Assembly (NCBI RefSeq): GCF_000743705.1 | Contig: NZ_JQEZ01000004.1 | Location: forward strand, 334,702-398,701 | Length of the DNA: 64,000 bases | Direction: 5' to 3' | Origin: Ruegeria halocynthiae | GTDB lineage: Bacteria; Pseudomonadota; Alphaproteobacteria; Rhodobacterales; Rhodobacteraceae | Shown: positions 54,051 through 63,246 of the stretch, piece after piece | Numbering within the stretch: the first letter of the stretch is position 1 | How the letters are laid out: each line of letters begins with the position of its first letter | The notes under the pieces: generated by a model | What the model saw: the letters and a program-made list of their open reading frames with translations, nothing else | Databases searched by the model: none | Told to the model about the DNA's origin: nothing | Made by a program: the position numbers and the translations under genes

Positions 54051-55406
54051 ATGTCGGTTCACGCAAAAACGGCCTTGTTAGGGGCTGAATGGGTCAGCAA
54101 CCTGCGGGTGGAAATCGACGGGGGGATCATTCGCCGCGTGCAAAAAGACACTGCCGCAGCAACCGGGGACGCCCAAGTTGACGTGTTGCTGCCTGCGTTG
54201 GGAAACCTGCACAGCCATACCTTTCAACGGGCTATGGCGGGTATGACCGAAACCCGCACCGTCGGACGCGAGAGCTTTTGGACATGGCGCACCCTGATGT
54301 ACCGGTTTCTGGAACGGCTGACGCCAGAACAGATCCAGGCAATTGCGGCGCTGGCTTTCATGGAAATGCAAGAGGCCGGGTTCGCCGCCGTCGGAGAGTT
54401 CCATTATGTCCACCACCAGCCCGGCGGCGCGCCCTATGATCACCTGTCAGAGCTGAGCCAACGCATATTTGCCGCTGTCGGCCAAACCGGGATTGGCCTG
54501 ACCCATCTGCCCGTTCTGTACACATACGGCGGCACTGGGCAGGGCGCATTGGCGGGTGGGCAGATGCGGTTCGGCAATGCTGTGAACCGATTTCTGAAGC
54601 TGGTCGAAGAGTGCCGCGCCACCCTTCCCCATGCGGATTCCGTGGTGGGGATTGCGCCGCATTCCTTACGGGCAACATCACCTGATGATTTGCGCCTGGT
54701 TCTGCAGGCCGCGCCGACCGGGCCGGTGCATATTCACATTGCCGAACAGATCAAAGAGGTCACGGACGTTCAGGCCACACTGGGCCAGCGACCGGTCAGC
54801 TGGTTGCTGGACAATGCGGACGTCAATGCGCGTTGGTGCCTGATACATGCAACACATATGACTGATGCGGAAACACGCAGGCTGGCCCACTCTGGCGCAG
54901 TCGCCGGGCTGTGCCCGATCACCGAGGCGAATCTGGGTGACGGTATCTTTAACGGGCCTGTCTATACCGCCGAAGGTGGCCGGTTTGGCGTGGGATCAGA
55001 CTCTAATATCAGGATTTCAATGTCTGAAGAACTGCGCCTGCTGGAATACTCACAACGTCTGCGGGATCAATCGCGCGCGATCATGGTCCGGGGCGAAGGG
55101 TCGGTGGGTCACGCGCTTTACACCAACGCCGCGCAGGGCGGTGCCCAGGCCCTTGGGCGTGATGCGGGTCAGATTGCCGTCGGCAAGCTGGCCGATCTGG
55201 TGGCCGTGGATCGAACCCACCCGACGCTCTGCGCCCTGACTGACGATCAATTGTTGGACGGGCTGTGTTTCGCAGCGCCCGATCAGGTGGTGACGGACCT
55301 GTGGTCCGCTGGGCGGCATATGGTGCAGCGCGGTCGCCACATCGCCCGCGGCCAGATCATCCCCGCCTATCGCGCAGCGGTTGCCGACCTTCTGACCGAC
55401 GTTTAG
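54051..55406 (+). CDS. hutF: Formimidoylglutamate deiminase
   Basis: HutF converts N-formiminoglutamate to N-formylglutamate plus ammonia. The 451-residue amidohydrolase has GNLHSHTFQRAMAGM with the metal HxH, VGEFHYVHHQPGG, HIHIAEQIKEV and GVGSDSNIRISM. Presence of HutF with HutG shows the five-step route, not the HutG-type formiminoglutamase route. It is followed by hutC after 27 bases. Confidence 0.95.
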   Translation: MSVHAKTALLGAEWVSNLRVEIDGGIIRRVQKDTAAATGDAQVDVLLPALGNLHSHTFQRAMAGMTETRTVGRESFWTWRTLMYRFLERLTPEQIQAIAALAFMEMQEAGFAAVGEFHYVHHQPGGAPYDHLSELSQRIFAAVGQTGIGLTHLPVLYTYGGTGQGALAGGQMRFGNAVNRFLKLVEECRATLPHADSVVGIAPHSLRATSPDDLRLVLQAAPTGPVHIHIAEQIKEVTDVQATLGQRPVSWLLDNADVNARWCLIHATHMTDAETRRLAHSGAVAGLCPITEANLGDGIFNGPVYTAEGGRFGVGSDSNIRISMSEELRLLEYSQRLRDQSRAIMVRGEGSVGHALYTNAAQGGAQALGRDAGQIAVGKLADLVAVDRTHPTLCALTDDQLLDGLCFAAPDQVVTDLWSAGRHMVQRGRHIARGQIIPAYRAAVADLLTDV

Positions 55407-55433
55407 AGAACCCCTCTCAACCCCCGAGGACAC

Positions 55434-56138
55434 ATGACTCAACCGACCGAAAACACCAGTTACAAGGACATCAAGCAAACCGTGTTGGCACGCATCCGCT
55501 CGGGTGAATTGCAACCGGACTCTCTGTTGCCAAACGAAGAGAAGCTTGCTGTCGAATTCTCGTGCACGCGCACCACCGTGAACCGTGCCCTGCGGGAACT
55601 GGCGGACGAAGGGTTTCTGGAACGTCGGCGCAAGGCGGGCACGCGCGTTCTCAGCGCGCCACAGCGGCAGGCGCGTTTCACCATCCCCATGGTCCGCGAT
55701 GAGGTCGAGGCGTTAGGCGGCACTTACCGTTATGCGCTGATCTCTGCGGCCTCACAAACCGCGCCAGAGTGGCTGAGCGCACGTCTGGCCCTGTCGCCGG
55801 GGCAAAGCGTGATGCACGTGCGCTGTATGCATTTCAATGGCAACACGCCGTTTCAGTACGAAGACCGCTGGATCGTGATCGACAGCGTTCCGCAGGTAAA
55901 ACAGGCTGATTTCTCGCAAACTGGCCCAAATGAATGGCTGATCCAGACTGTTCCCTTCACCAATGTCGAACTGAGTTTTCTGGCCAGCCGGGCCGATGCA
56001 ACCGTGGCCGGATTTCTGGATGTGTCACAGGGTGAACCGATCTTTACCGGCGAGCGCATTACATGGTTGCAGGGCCAGCCTGTGACATTTGCCAAGATGT
56101 ATTTTGCCGCCGGATACCGCATGACCACCCAATTCTGA
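55434..56138 (+). CDS. hutC: Histidine utilization repressor
   Basis: A 234-residue GntR-family regulator of the HutC/UTRA type. The DNA-binding domain has PNEEKLAVEFSCTRTTVNRAL and LADEGFLERRRKAGTRV (first abbreviated EEKLAVEFSCTRTTVNRAL). The UTRA domain follows with FQYEDRWIVIDSVPQ. It should bind urocanate and release the hut promoters. It is transcribed with hutF and sits beside the operon it controls. Confidence 0.94.
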   Translation: MTQPTENTSYKDIKQTVLARIRSGELQPDSLLPNEEKLAVEFSCTRTTVNRALRELADEGFLERRRKAGTRVLSAPQRQARFTIPMVRDEVEALGGTYRYALISAASQTAPEWLSARLALSPGQSVMHVRCMHFNGNTPFQYEDRWIVIDSVPQVKQADFSQTGPNEWLIQTVPFTNVELSFLASRADATVAGFLDVSQGEPIFTGERITWLQGQPVTFAKMYFAAGYRMTTQF

Positions 56139-56230
56139 GCCTATGCGCAATTTCTGCGCGCAAGGGCTTTACCCCCCACGCGTTCCAAGACAGATTCAGT
56201 TCCAACAACCCGGTGCGAAGGAAAAAGGGA

Positions 56231-57748
56231 ATGGGCAACCCGCTCTATGATCGCTTGTTTGGCATTCACGCGGGCAAGGACACCCCGTTTCTGCACCTGC
56301 CTGACGGGCAGACCCTGACACATGCCGCCTTTCTGGATCAGGCCGCACAGATTGCCAACGCCCTGAACGGATTTGAGCTTGAACCCGGCGACCGGGTGGC
56401 CGTTCAGGTGGAAAAATCGCCCGAGGCCTTGGCGCTGTATGCCGCCTGTGCGCAGACCGGGTTGATCTTCTTGCCGCTGAACACCGGCTATACCACCGCT
56501 GAACTGAGCTATTTCATCGAAAACAGCGGCGCCGCGCTGGTGGTCTGTGACGCCGCGAAGGAAAAGGGGCTTGCCCCCGTCGCCGCGGCGCAAAACGCCC
56601 GGTTAGAGACTTTGAACGCCAATGGCACAGGCAGTCTGATGCGTCGGGCATTGGGGATGTTGCCCGCGTTCGAGCCGGTCCGCCGGTCCGAGGATGATCT
56701 GGCCGCATTCCTTTACACCTCGGGCACGACGGGGCGATCCAAAGGCGCGATGCTGACGCAGGAAAACCTGCTGTCGAATGCGCAGACGCTGGTGCAAGAG
56801 TGGCGGTTCACGCAGGATGACGTTCTGCTGCACGCGCTGCCGATCTTTCACACCCACGGGCTGTTTGTGGCCACAAATGTGGTGCTGGCCTCGGGCGGGT
56901 CGATGATCTTTCTGCCGAAACTCGATCTGGACGACATGCTGCGCCTGATGCCGCAGGCCACGTCGATGATGGGGGTGCCGACCTTTTACACACGCCTGCT
57001 GGGCGATGACCGGTTCACCGGCGATCTGGCGCAGCACATGCGACTGTTCATCTCAGGCTCGGCGCCATTGCTGACCGAAACCCACGAACGGTTTCAGGGC
57101 CGCACCGGCCATCGCATTCTGGAACGTTATGGCATGACCGAAACCAATATGAGCACCTCGAACCCTTATGACGGCGAACGTCGCGCGGGGACGGTGGGGT
57201 TCCCCCTGCCGGATGTCGAATTGAAGGTTACAGACCCTGATACTGGCGAAACGCTGCCGCAGGGTGAGATCGGCATGATCGAGGTACGCGGCCCGAACGT
57301 GTTTCAGGGCTATTGGCAGATGCCCGAGAAAACAGCCGCCGAACTGCGTGAGGACGGCTTTTTTATCACCGGCGATCTGGGGCGCATGGATCAGGACGGC
57401 TATGTCCATATCGTCGGGCGGGGCAAAGACCTGATCATCTCGGGTGGTTACAATATCTATCCCAAAGAGGTCGAATTGGTGCTGGATGACCAGCCCGGCG
57501 TGCTTGAAAGCGCGGTGATTGGCGTGCCGCATCCGGATTTTGGCGAAACCGTTCTGGGCCTTCTGGTGGCAGAAACCGGCCAGAAACCGGACCCCGAGGC
57601 CATTCTGGCCAATGTGCAAAACACGCTGGCCCGGTTCAAACATCCGCGCAAGCTGATCATGTTGGACGAGTTGCCCCGCAACACTATGGGCAAGGTTCAG
57701 AAAAACGTGCTGCGTGACCGCTTTAAGGACCTGTTCACGACGGGCTAG
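56231..57748 (+). CDS. matB: Malonyl-CoA synthetase
   Basis: MatB joins malonate to CoA using ATP. The 505-residue ANL-family enzyme has AFLYTSGTTGRSKGAML (P-loop), YGMTETNMSTSNPY, the hinge GRGKDLIISGGYNIYPKEVE (core GRGKDLIISGGYN) and the catalytic Lys in NTMGKVQK. The TETNMST motif is characteristic of MatB. ATG 56231 has AAGGA 8 bases upstream. A malonyl-CoA decarboxylase gene, its common partner, is not present here. It overlaps the convergent phosphatase gene by 14 bases. Confidence 0.88.
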   Translation: MGNPLYDRLFGIHAGKDTPFLHLPDGQTLTHAAFLDQAAQIANALNGFELEPGDRVAVQVEKSPEALALYAACAQTGLIFLPLNTGYTTAELSYFIENSGAALVVCDAAKEKGLAPVAAAQNARLETLNANGTGSLMRRALGMLPAFEPVRRSEDDLAAFLYTSGTTGRSKGAMLTQENLLSNAQTLVQEWRFTQDDVLLHALPIFHTHGLFVATNVVLASGGSMIFLPKLDLDDMLRLMPQATSMMGVPTFYTRLLGDDRFTGDLAQHMRLFISGSAPLLTETHERFQGRTGHRILERYGMTETNMSTSNPYDGERRAGTVGFPLPDVELKVTDPDTGETLPQGEIGMIEVRGPNVFQGYWQMPEKTAAELREDGFFITGDLGRMDQDGYVHIVGRGKDLIISGGYNIYPKEVELVLDDQPGVLESAVIGVPHPDFGETVLGLLVAETGQKPDPEAILANVQNTLARFKHPRKLIMLDELPRNTMGKVQKNVLRDRFKDLFTTG

Positions 57749-58472
57749 GTGTCAGCGGCACCCGCCCTGCCCCGGTCAGCAGCCAACAGTCCTGGCCTTC
57801 GAAAACAGCCGTGGCCAGCGGCCGACCATAACCCGCACCTGCATCCAGATTGACGCGGTTGCCGCAATGTTCGGCCCGGTCGACCGGTGTGTGCCCATGC
57901 ACAACCAGCCAGGGGTGTTGGCCGGAATCCCCTAGAAATTCTTGCCGTATCCAAATCAGATCATCCTCGGACTGTTGCGGCAATGGAATACCGGGGCGGA
58001 TGCCCGCGTGGACGAACAGCAAATCACCTTCCTGATGATAGGTCGGCAAAGCATTGATAAAGTCCAGATGCGTGGGCGGTACAGCGGCGCAGGCGCGTTC
58101 GTGGACCTGATAAATGCGGTCATTGTCCGTGACCTCAACGCCGTAAGACGCCAGCGTGTCTTGGCCACCCAACCGGGGATTCAGCCAGTTCAAAGTGATC
58201 GGCAGCTGCTTATCCGCGATCTCGCACTCCTGCACGAACCGCACCATCATTCGGTCGTGATTGCCTTTGACCGTGACCCAGTTGCGACCTGCGCGCTGGC
58301 CAGCGATCAACAGGTCCAGAACCCCACGGCTATCAGGCCCCCGGTCCACATAATCACCCAGAAACACCACGCGGGCGTCCGGCCCACCGTCCTGTTCGAT
58401 CAGGTGCAGCGCGTCTTCCAGCATCGCAAGTTGGCCGTGAATGTCGCCGACGGCATAAATAGGGGATGTCAT
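57735..58472 (-). CDS. Calcineurin-like metallophosphatase (PP1/ApaH-type)
   Basis: A 245-residue metal-dependent phosphatase. The metal motifs are YAVGDIHGQ, FLGDYVDRGPDSRGV, VKGNHD, VHAGIRPGI and VVHGHTPV, in the order of PrpA/PP1-type bacterial protein phosphatases and Ap4A hydrolases. The substrate may be a phosphoprotein or a dinucleotide. It is separate from serA, whose terminator lies upstream. Confidence 0.88.
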   Translation of the reverse strand: MTSPIYAVGDIHGQLAMLEDALHLIEQDGGPDARVVFLGDYVDRGPDSRGVLDLLIAGQRAGRNWVTVKGNHDRMMVRFVQECEIADKQLPITLNWLNPRLGGQDTLASYGVEVTDNDRIYQVHERACAAVPPTHLDFINALPTYHQEGDLLFVHAGIRPGIPLPQQSEDDLIWIRQEFLGDSGQHPWLVVHGHTPVDRAEHCGNRVNLDAGAGYGRPLATAVFEGQDCWLLTGAGRVPLTPSPS

Positions 58473-58530
58473 GAAATATCCTCAGGCAAAAAGCATACCT
58501 TGCTTGTGGCGTGAATTTTGCATCGGGAAA

Positions 58531-58562
58531 AGAAAATACCCACGCCAAGGGCGGCGCGGGTA
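58531..58562 (-). terminator. Intrinsic terminator of serC-serA
   Basis: TACCC-A-CGCC (58537-58546) pairs with GGCG-C-GGGTA (58553-58562) with one mismatch. On the minus strand a TTTTCT tract follows (58536-58531). Confidence 0.7.
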
Positions 58563-58592
58563 CAATTTGTCTCAGGTAATCAACGCAGCCGC

Positions 58593-60188
58593 TCAGGCGA
58601 CGTCGAAGGCCAGCGGTTTGATCTGCGTGAACAGCCCGGTTTCCGCCAGTTTGGCCTGCGCCTCGGCCGGAACCGGTTCGTCCACATACAGCAGGGCAAT
58701 CGCCTCACCGCCTGCCTCGGACCGGCCAAGGGTAAAGTTGGCGATGTTCACGCTGCTCTCACCCATGGTCTGACCCAGCGTGCCGATGATGCCCGGCACG
58801 TCTTCGTTGGTGGTGTAAAGCATATGCGCGCCCACTTCGGCGTCGATATTGATGCCTTTGATCTGGATGAAGCGCGGCTTGCCGTCGCTGAACACGGTGC
58901 CCCCGATCGAGCGTTCGCGCTTTTCGGTCACAACCGTCACCTTGATGTACCCTTCGAACACCCCGGTTTTGTCCTGATTGGTGGTCGAGATCTGAATGCC
59001 CCGCTCTTTCGCCACAACCGGGGCCGAGACCATGTTCACCTCGGGGTTGAACTTTTTCATGATCCCCGCCACGACCGAGCAGTTCAGCGCCGCCAGATTC
59101 ATATCCGCCGCAACACCGTCATACAGGATGTTGATCGCCTTGATCGGCTCATCCGTCATCTGGCCGATAAAGCTGCCGAGGTGACCGGCCAGCTTGATCC
59201 ATGGCCCCATGACCTTGGCCTCTTCGGCGGTGACGCTGGGCATGTTCAACGCGTTTTCCACCGCACCGGTCAGCAGATAGTTCGAGATCTGCTCCGCCAC
59301 CTGCAGCGCCACGTTTTCCTGCGCTTCGGTGGTGGCCGCGCCAAGGTGCGGGGTGCAGACCACGTTGGGCAGATTGAACAGCGCGTTTTCCTTGGCGGGT
59401 TCTTCGCTGAACACGTCAAAAGCGGCACCGGCGACGTGACCCGATTGCAGCATCTCGGCCAGCGCGGCCTCATCCACCAGACCACCGCGGGCACAGTTGA
59501 CGATACGCACGCCCTTTTTGGTCTTGGCCAGATTCTCACGGCTCAGAACGTTGCGGGTCTGATCGGTCAACGGCACGTGCAGGGTGATGAAATCAGCGCG
59601 TGCCAGCAGCTCATCCAGTTCGACCTTTTCCACGCCCATCTTGGCGGCTTTTTCCTCGCCCAGATAAGGGTCATAAGCGACCACTTTCATTTTCAGGCCC
59701 AGCGCGCGTTCGCAAACGATACCGCCGATATTGCCCGCGCCGATCACGCCCAGCGTCTTGTTGGTCAGCTCGATCCCCATGAACTTGGACTTTTCCCACT
59801 TGCCTTCATGGGTCGAGGCGCTGGCCTCAGGGATTTGCCGCGCCACGGCGAACATCATCGCAATCGCGTGTTCGGCGGTGGTGATCATGTTACCGAACGG
59901 CGTGTTCATCACGATCACGCCTTTTTTCGAGGCCGCGTCCTTGTCGACATTGTCAGTACCAATGCCCGCACGGCCGATAACCTTCAGCTTGTCCGCTGTT
60001 TCCAGCAAGGTCGGCGTGACCTTGGTGGCGGACCGGATCGCAAGGCCGTCATACTGACCAATCACCTCGGCCAGTTTGTCCTTGTCTTTACCCAGATCGG
60101 GCATGAAATCCACGTCGATGCCGCGATCACGGAAAATCTGCACGGCGGTTTCGCTGAGCTTGTCAGATACGAGTACTTTGGGAGCCAT
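58593..60188 (-). CDS. serA: D-3-phosphoglycerate dehydrogenase
   Basis: SerA oxidises 3-phosphoglycerate with NAD+, the first step of serine synthesis. The 531-residue protein is the long type: substrate and NAD domains (LGVIGAGNIGGIV, NCARGGLVDEAAL, TPHLGAATTEAQ), an intervening ASB domain and a C-terminal ACT domain (VPGIIGTLGQTMGESSVNIA in part, GIIGTLGQTMGE) for feedback by serine. ATG 60188 has AAGGA 8 bases upstream. It follows serC after 72 bases that hold a perfect palindrome. Confidence 0.96.
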   Translation of the reverse strand: MAPKVLVSDKLSETAVQIFRDRGIDVDFMPDLGKDKDKLAEVIGQYDGLAIRSATKVTPTLLETADKLKVIGRAGIGTDNVDKDAASKKGVIVMNTPFGNMITTAEHAIAMMFAVARQIPEASASTHEGKWEKSKFMGIELTNKTLGVIGAGNIGGIVCERALGLKMKVVAYDPYLGEEKAAKMGVEKVELDELLARADFITLHVPLTDQTRNVLSRENLAKTKKGVRIVNCARGGLVDEAALAEMLQSGHVAGAAFDVFSEEPAKENALFNLPNVVCTPHLGAATTEAQENVALQVAEQISNYLLTGAVENALNMPSVTAEEAKVMGPWIKLAGHLGSFIGQMTDEPIKAINILYDGVAADMNLAALNCSVVAGIMKKFNPEVNMVSAPVVAKERGIQISTTNQDKTGVFEGYIKVTVVTEKRERSIGGTVFSDGKPRFIQIKGINIDAEVGAHMLYTTNEDVPGIIGTLGQTMGESSVNIANFTLGRSEAGGEAIALLYVDEPVPAEAQAKLAETGLFTQIKPLAFDVA

Positions 60189-60235
60189 TTTTGTGGTCCT
60201 TGAATATGAGGAGATGTCCGGGCCTCAGGCGGCCC

Positions 60236-60256
60236 AGAATTTTCGTCGAAAATTCT
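60236..60256. repeat. Perfect palindrome between serC and serA
   Basis: AGAATTTTCG (60236-60245) and CGAAAATTCT (60247-60256) are exact inverted repeats around a single T, 4 bases after the serC stop. It could be an operator or an intercistronic mRNA hairpin. Unlike the terminators here it is AT-rich and lacks a T tract. Confidence 0.6.
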
Positions 60257-60260
60257 TCGC

Positions 60261-61442
60261 TCAGGCCGCTGCCGTCTGCGCGGCGATCTCGGCCTCAAAG
60301 GCCCAGGCCAGCCAGGGCAGCATCGCCGCGACATCTGCGGTTTCGACCGTGCCACCGCACCAGATGCGCAGACCCGCAGGCGCGTCGCGATAGGCCCCGA
60401 TGTCCAGTGCGATTTTCTCGGCCTCCAGCCGCTTGGCCACAGCCTTGGCGAAAGTCGCGCCGTCCTGAATACGGGCATCGGTGAACTTCAGGCACACGGA
60501 TGTGTTCGACTGCGTCGCCGCATCTTCGGCCAGATTGGCGATCCAGTCATTCTGGTCACAGAACGCATGTACCGCACCGGCGTTGGCGTCCGCACGGGCG
60601 ATCAGCCCTTTCAGGCCGCCGACCGAACGCGCCCAATCCAGCGCAAACAGGTAATCTTCGACCGCCAGCATCGACGGCGTGTTGATCGTGGCACCGGTAA
60701 AGATACCGTCGATCAGCTTGCCGCCTTTGGTCAGGCGGAAAATCTTGGGCAAAGGCCATGCGGGGGTGTAGCTTTCCAGTCGTTCCACCGCGCGGGGGCT
60801 CAGGATCAGCATCCCGTGCGCCGCTTCGCCGCCCAGAACCTTTTGCCAGCTGAAGGTGGTTACATCCAGCTTGTCCCAGGGCAGATCCATCGCAAAGGCC
60901 GCCGAAGTCGCATCGCAGATCGTCAGACCCTGACGGTCATCGGCGATCCAGTCGCCATTGGGCACCCGCACACCCGAGGTGGTACCGTTCCAGGTGAAGA
61001 CCACATCGTTGGCGAAATCGACCGACGCCAGATCAACGATCTGACCGTAATCGGCGGTTTTCACGTCGGCGTCGATCTTCAGCTGTTTGACCACATCGGT
61101 GACCCAACCAGCGCCAAAGCTCTCCCAGGCCAGCATCTCGACCTTGCGTTCGCCCAGCAGCGACCACAGCGCCATTTCAACCGCGCCGGTGTCCGAGGCG
61201 GGAACGATGCCGATCTTGTAATCCGCCGGAATGCCCAGCACCTCACGCGTGCCTTCGATCGCGGCTTTCAGCTTGTCCTTGCCGACAGCAGCCCGGTGCG
61301 AACGACCTAGCGCGGCATCAGCCAGTTTGGTCAGATCAAATGTGGGGGGTTTGGCGCAGGGGCCCGAGGAAAAACGCGGATTCGCCGGTCGCAGATCAGG
61401 TTTGCGCGCGGCGTCGCGCGACGCCGTTTTTTCGATAGTCAT
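60261..61442 (-). CDS. serC: Phosphoserine aminotransferase
   Basis: SerC makes phosphoserine from 3-phosphohydroxypyruvate and glutamate with PLP. The 393-residue protein is of the alphaproteobacterial type: [11 protein letters not shown] near the N terminus, [28 protein letters not shown] and the PLP Lys in [18 protein letters not shown] 61442 begins the conserved region; an in-frame ORF extends to 61562 through a leader hairpin and is rejected. It is the first gene of the serC-serA operon. Confidence 0.95.
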   Translation of the reverse strand: MTIEKTASRDAARKPDLRPANPRFSSGPCAKPPTFDLTKLADAALGRSHRAAVGKDKLKAAIEGTREVLGIPADYKIGIVPASDTGAVEMALWSLLGERKVEMLAWESFGAGWVTDVVKQLKIDADVKTADYGQIVDLASVDFANDVVFTWNGTTSGVRVPNGDWIADDRQGLTICDATSAAFAMDLPWDKLDVTTFSWQKVLGGEAAHGMLILSPRAVERLESYTPAWPLPKIFRLTKGGKLIDGIFTGATINTPSMLAVEDYLFALDWARSVGGLKGLIARADANAGAVHAFCDQNDWIANLAEDAATQSNTSVCLKFTDARIQDGATFAKAVAKRLEAEKIALDIGAYRDAPAGLRIWCGGTVETADVAAMLPWLAWAFEAEIAAQTAAA

Positions 61443-61461
61443 GTGTATTATCCTTCCAGAT

Positions 61462-61487
61462 ACACGCCCCTCGTTGGGGAGGGGTGT
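61462..61487 (-). promoter_or_regulatory. serC leader hairpin (candidate serC RNA motif)
   Basis: ACA-C-G-CCCCTC (61462-61472) and GAGGGG-TGT (61479-61487) form a GC-rich stem-loop 20-45 bases upstream of the serC ATG. A conserved serC leader motif has been described in alphaproteobacteria with a hairpin in this position. Identity with that motif is inferred from location and general form. Confidence 0.5.
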
Positions 61488-61950
61488 CCCACCGTCAGAC
61501 CTATTTTCCCTGAAACGCGCCTGCAAGCGGGAAAGACTATTTATCGGCTGAAAACGACACACGCGCCCGTGCCAATCCGGAGCGCAGGTTTCCGATAGTC
61601 ACAATTCTTGCACAACGGAAACTCAACGACGTTCGATTTTGCGCGCAATTGGCTTGGGATTCCAAAGGGTCGCTGCTGGCGTTGGCGGCGCGACGATCGC
61701 CGCCCGGAAAACAGAGGGCATCAGGGCGGTTGCGCGACTAAAAGCCACCCTCGCCGATGCTGCGACATCGGCTGAGACGTTTCCCAGGACTCCCTTCTTT
61801 CAGGTGTCACAGAAATGGTTTAAGGGGCACGCAAACGGGCGAATTCGCCATATACGGGAATAAGCGTCTTTGACGTAGCGGGTGGCAAGACCTTCGATTG
61901 ATACGCGGGTATGGGGCCTTCGGGGCGAACAGGCAGTGAAATAACCAACA
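61488..61950. other. Intergenic region between serC and the yjbH-like gene
   Basis: About 460 bases without a gene I can support. It should hold the serC promoter on one strand and the yjbH-like promoter on the other. A perfect 12-base palindrome GGCGAATTCGCC lies at 61838-61849. A 74-codon open frame at 61639-61863 has no ribosome site or recognisable protein features. Confidence 0.6.
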
Positions 61951-63168
61951 ATGAACCGAGCAGGACCAAGCAAGCGGACAAGTCTGATGGCGATGGCTGT
62001 TGCCATCGCCCCGACGGTGCTGAATGCGCAGACCGTTTCAACCTATGGTACGCCCGGTTTGCTTGAAATCCCGACGGCTGAAATGTTCGAGGACGGCACG
62101 CTTGCCTTCACAGCCGCCGCCTTTGACAAAACGCTGCGCACCACGATGACCTTCCAGATGCTGCCCTGGGTCCATGGCAGTTTTCGCTATTCGGTGATTG
62201 ACGGTTTTGATGGCGACATCGGCAGCCGTTACGACCGCAGTTTCGATCTCCATTTCCGGCTGCGCGAGGAAAGCAGGCTCGCCCCGGCACTGGTGCTGGG
62301 GCTGCGGGATTTCGGCGGCACCGGGGTTTATGCGGCTGAATATCTTGTTGCCACCAAGACGTATCGGGACCGGTTCAAACTGACCGGAGGTATCGGCTGG
62401 GGCCGTCTGGCGGGGCGCGGCAGTTTTTCCAACCCTCTGGGCGTTTTCAGCAAGCGTTTTGACAAACGCGAAGATGCAAATGCCGGCGGTATTTCAGAAA
62501 CCGGTCAGTTGGATTTCGGCAACTGGTTTCAGGGTGATGCAGCCTTCTTTGGCGGCGGTAGCTGGCAGTACAACGACCGCCTGACATTTATGGCGGAATA
62601 TTCACCCGATCTGTACACGCAGGAACGCAACCGCGTCGGTTTCGATGTCAAATCCCCGATCAACGTGGGCGCACAGTATAAGTTTCGCAACGGGTCTCAG
62701 CTGACCGCATCTTATCTGTATGGAACCACGTTCGGGGTGACCTACAGCTATTTCATTGACCCGCGTAAAACCGTGGCACCGGGCGGGCAAGGCGACGCGC
62801 CGCCACCTTTGAAAGCGCAAGGTCAGGTGGCCGCGGGTCAAGACCACCAGGATGTTCGGCAGGGTTTGCAAGCTGCCCTGGATCAACAAGGCCTGCGTCT
62901 GGTTTATCTCAGGAACCAAGGCAGTACCGCGCAGGTGGGCATCGAAAACGCCACCTACGGTCAGGCGGCGCAGGCTATTGGGCGAACAGCCCGCGTGTTG
63001 GCCAACCAAGAGCCCGCCGAAATCAAGGACTTTGACATCGCGCTGATGTCTGACGGCGTCCCGCTGAGTTCTGTGCGCGTCAACCGGGACGATCTGTACG
63101 AGCTGGAACATGATCCGGACGCGGCCTGGCGCAGCTTTGCCCGCGCCAATATCTCGGACACTGTTTGA
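61951..63168 (+). CDS. YjbH-family outer-membrane exopolysaccharide protein, probably truncated
   Basis: A 405-residue protein with a signal peptide (to about VLNA) and the YjbH start STYGTPGLLEIPTAEMFEDG (core YGTPGLLEIPTA), then beta-rich repeats (GDIGSRYDRSFDLHFRL, FKLTGGIGWGRLAGRGSF). YjbH proteins are usually near 700 residues; this one stops soon after FARANISD with TV and TGA. An IS3-family element begins just after, so the C-terminal half appears lost. YjbH works in export of an exopolysaccharide; the product here may not be functional. Confidence 0.75.
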   Translation: MNRAGPSKRTSLMAMAVAIAPTVLNAQTVSTYGTPGLLEIPTAEMFEDGTLAFTAAAFDKTLRTTMTFQMLPWVHGSFRYSVIDGFDGDIGSRYDRSFDLHFRLREESRLAPALVLGLRDFGGTGVYAAEYLVATKTYRDRFKLTGGIGWGRLAGRGSFSNPLGVFSKRFDKREDANAGGISETGQLDFGNWFQGDAAFFGGGSWQYNDRLTFMAEYSPDLYTQERNRVGFDVKSPINVGAQYKFRNGSQLTASYLYGTTFGVTYSYFIDPRKTVAPGGQGDAPPPLKAQGQVAAGQDHQDVRQGLQAALDQQGLRLVYLRNQGSTAQVGIENATYGQAAQAIGRTARVLANQEPAEIKDFDIALMSDGVPLSSVRVNRDDLYELEHDPDAAWRSFARANISDTV

Positions 63169-63246
63169 CGTCAGCACCTGTGGGACAGATTTGAGGATTT
63201 GAACAACGGAGGATTTCTGGTTCATCGTAACCGTCAAGGAGTGAAG

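Noticed and set aside
58518..60203. A 561-codon plus-strand frame opposite serA
   Set aside because: It is a His/Arg-rich antisense shadow of a well-supported gene, a common effect of high GC at codon position three.
61639..61863. A 74-codon frame in the serC-yjbH gap
   Set aside because: No ribosome site, no signal or domain, and overlapping frames on the other strand are equally open.
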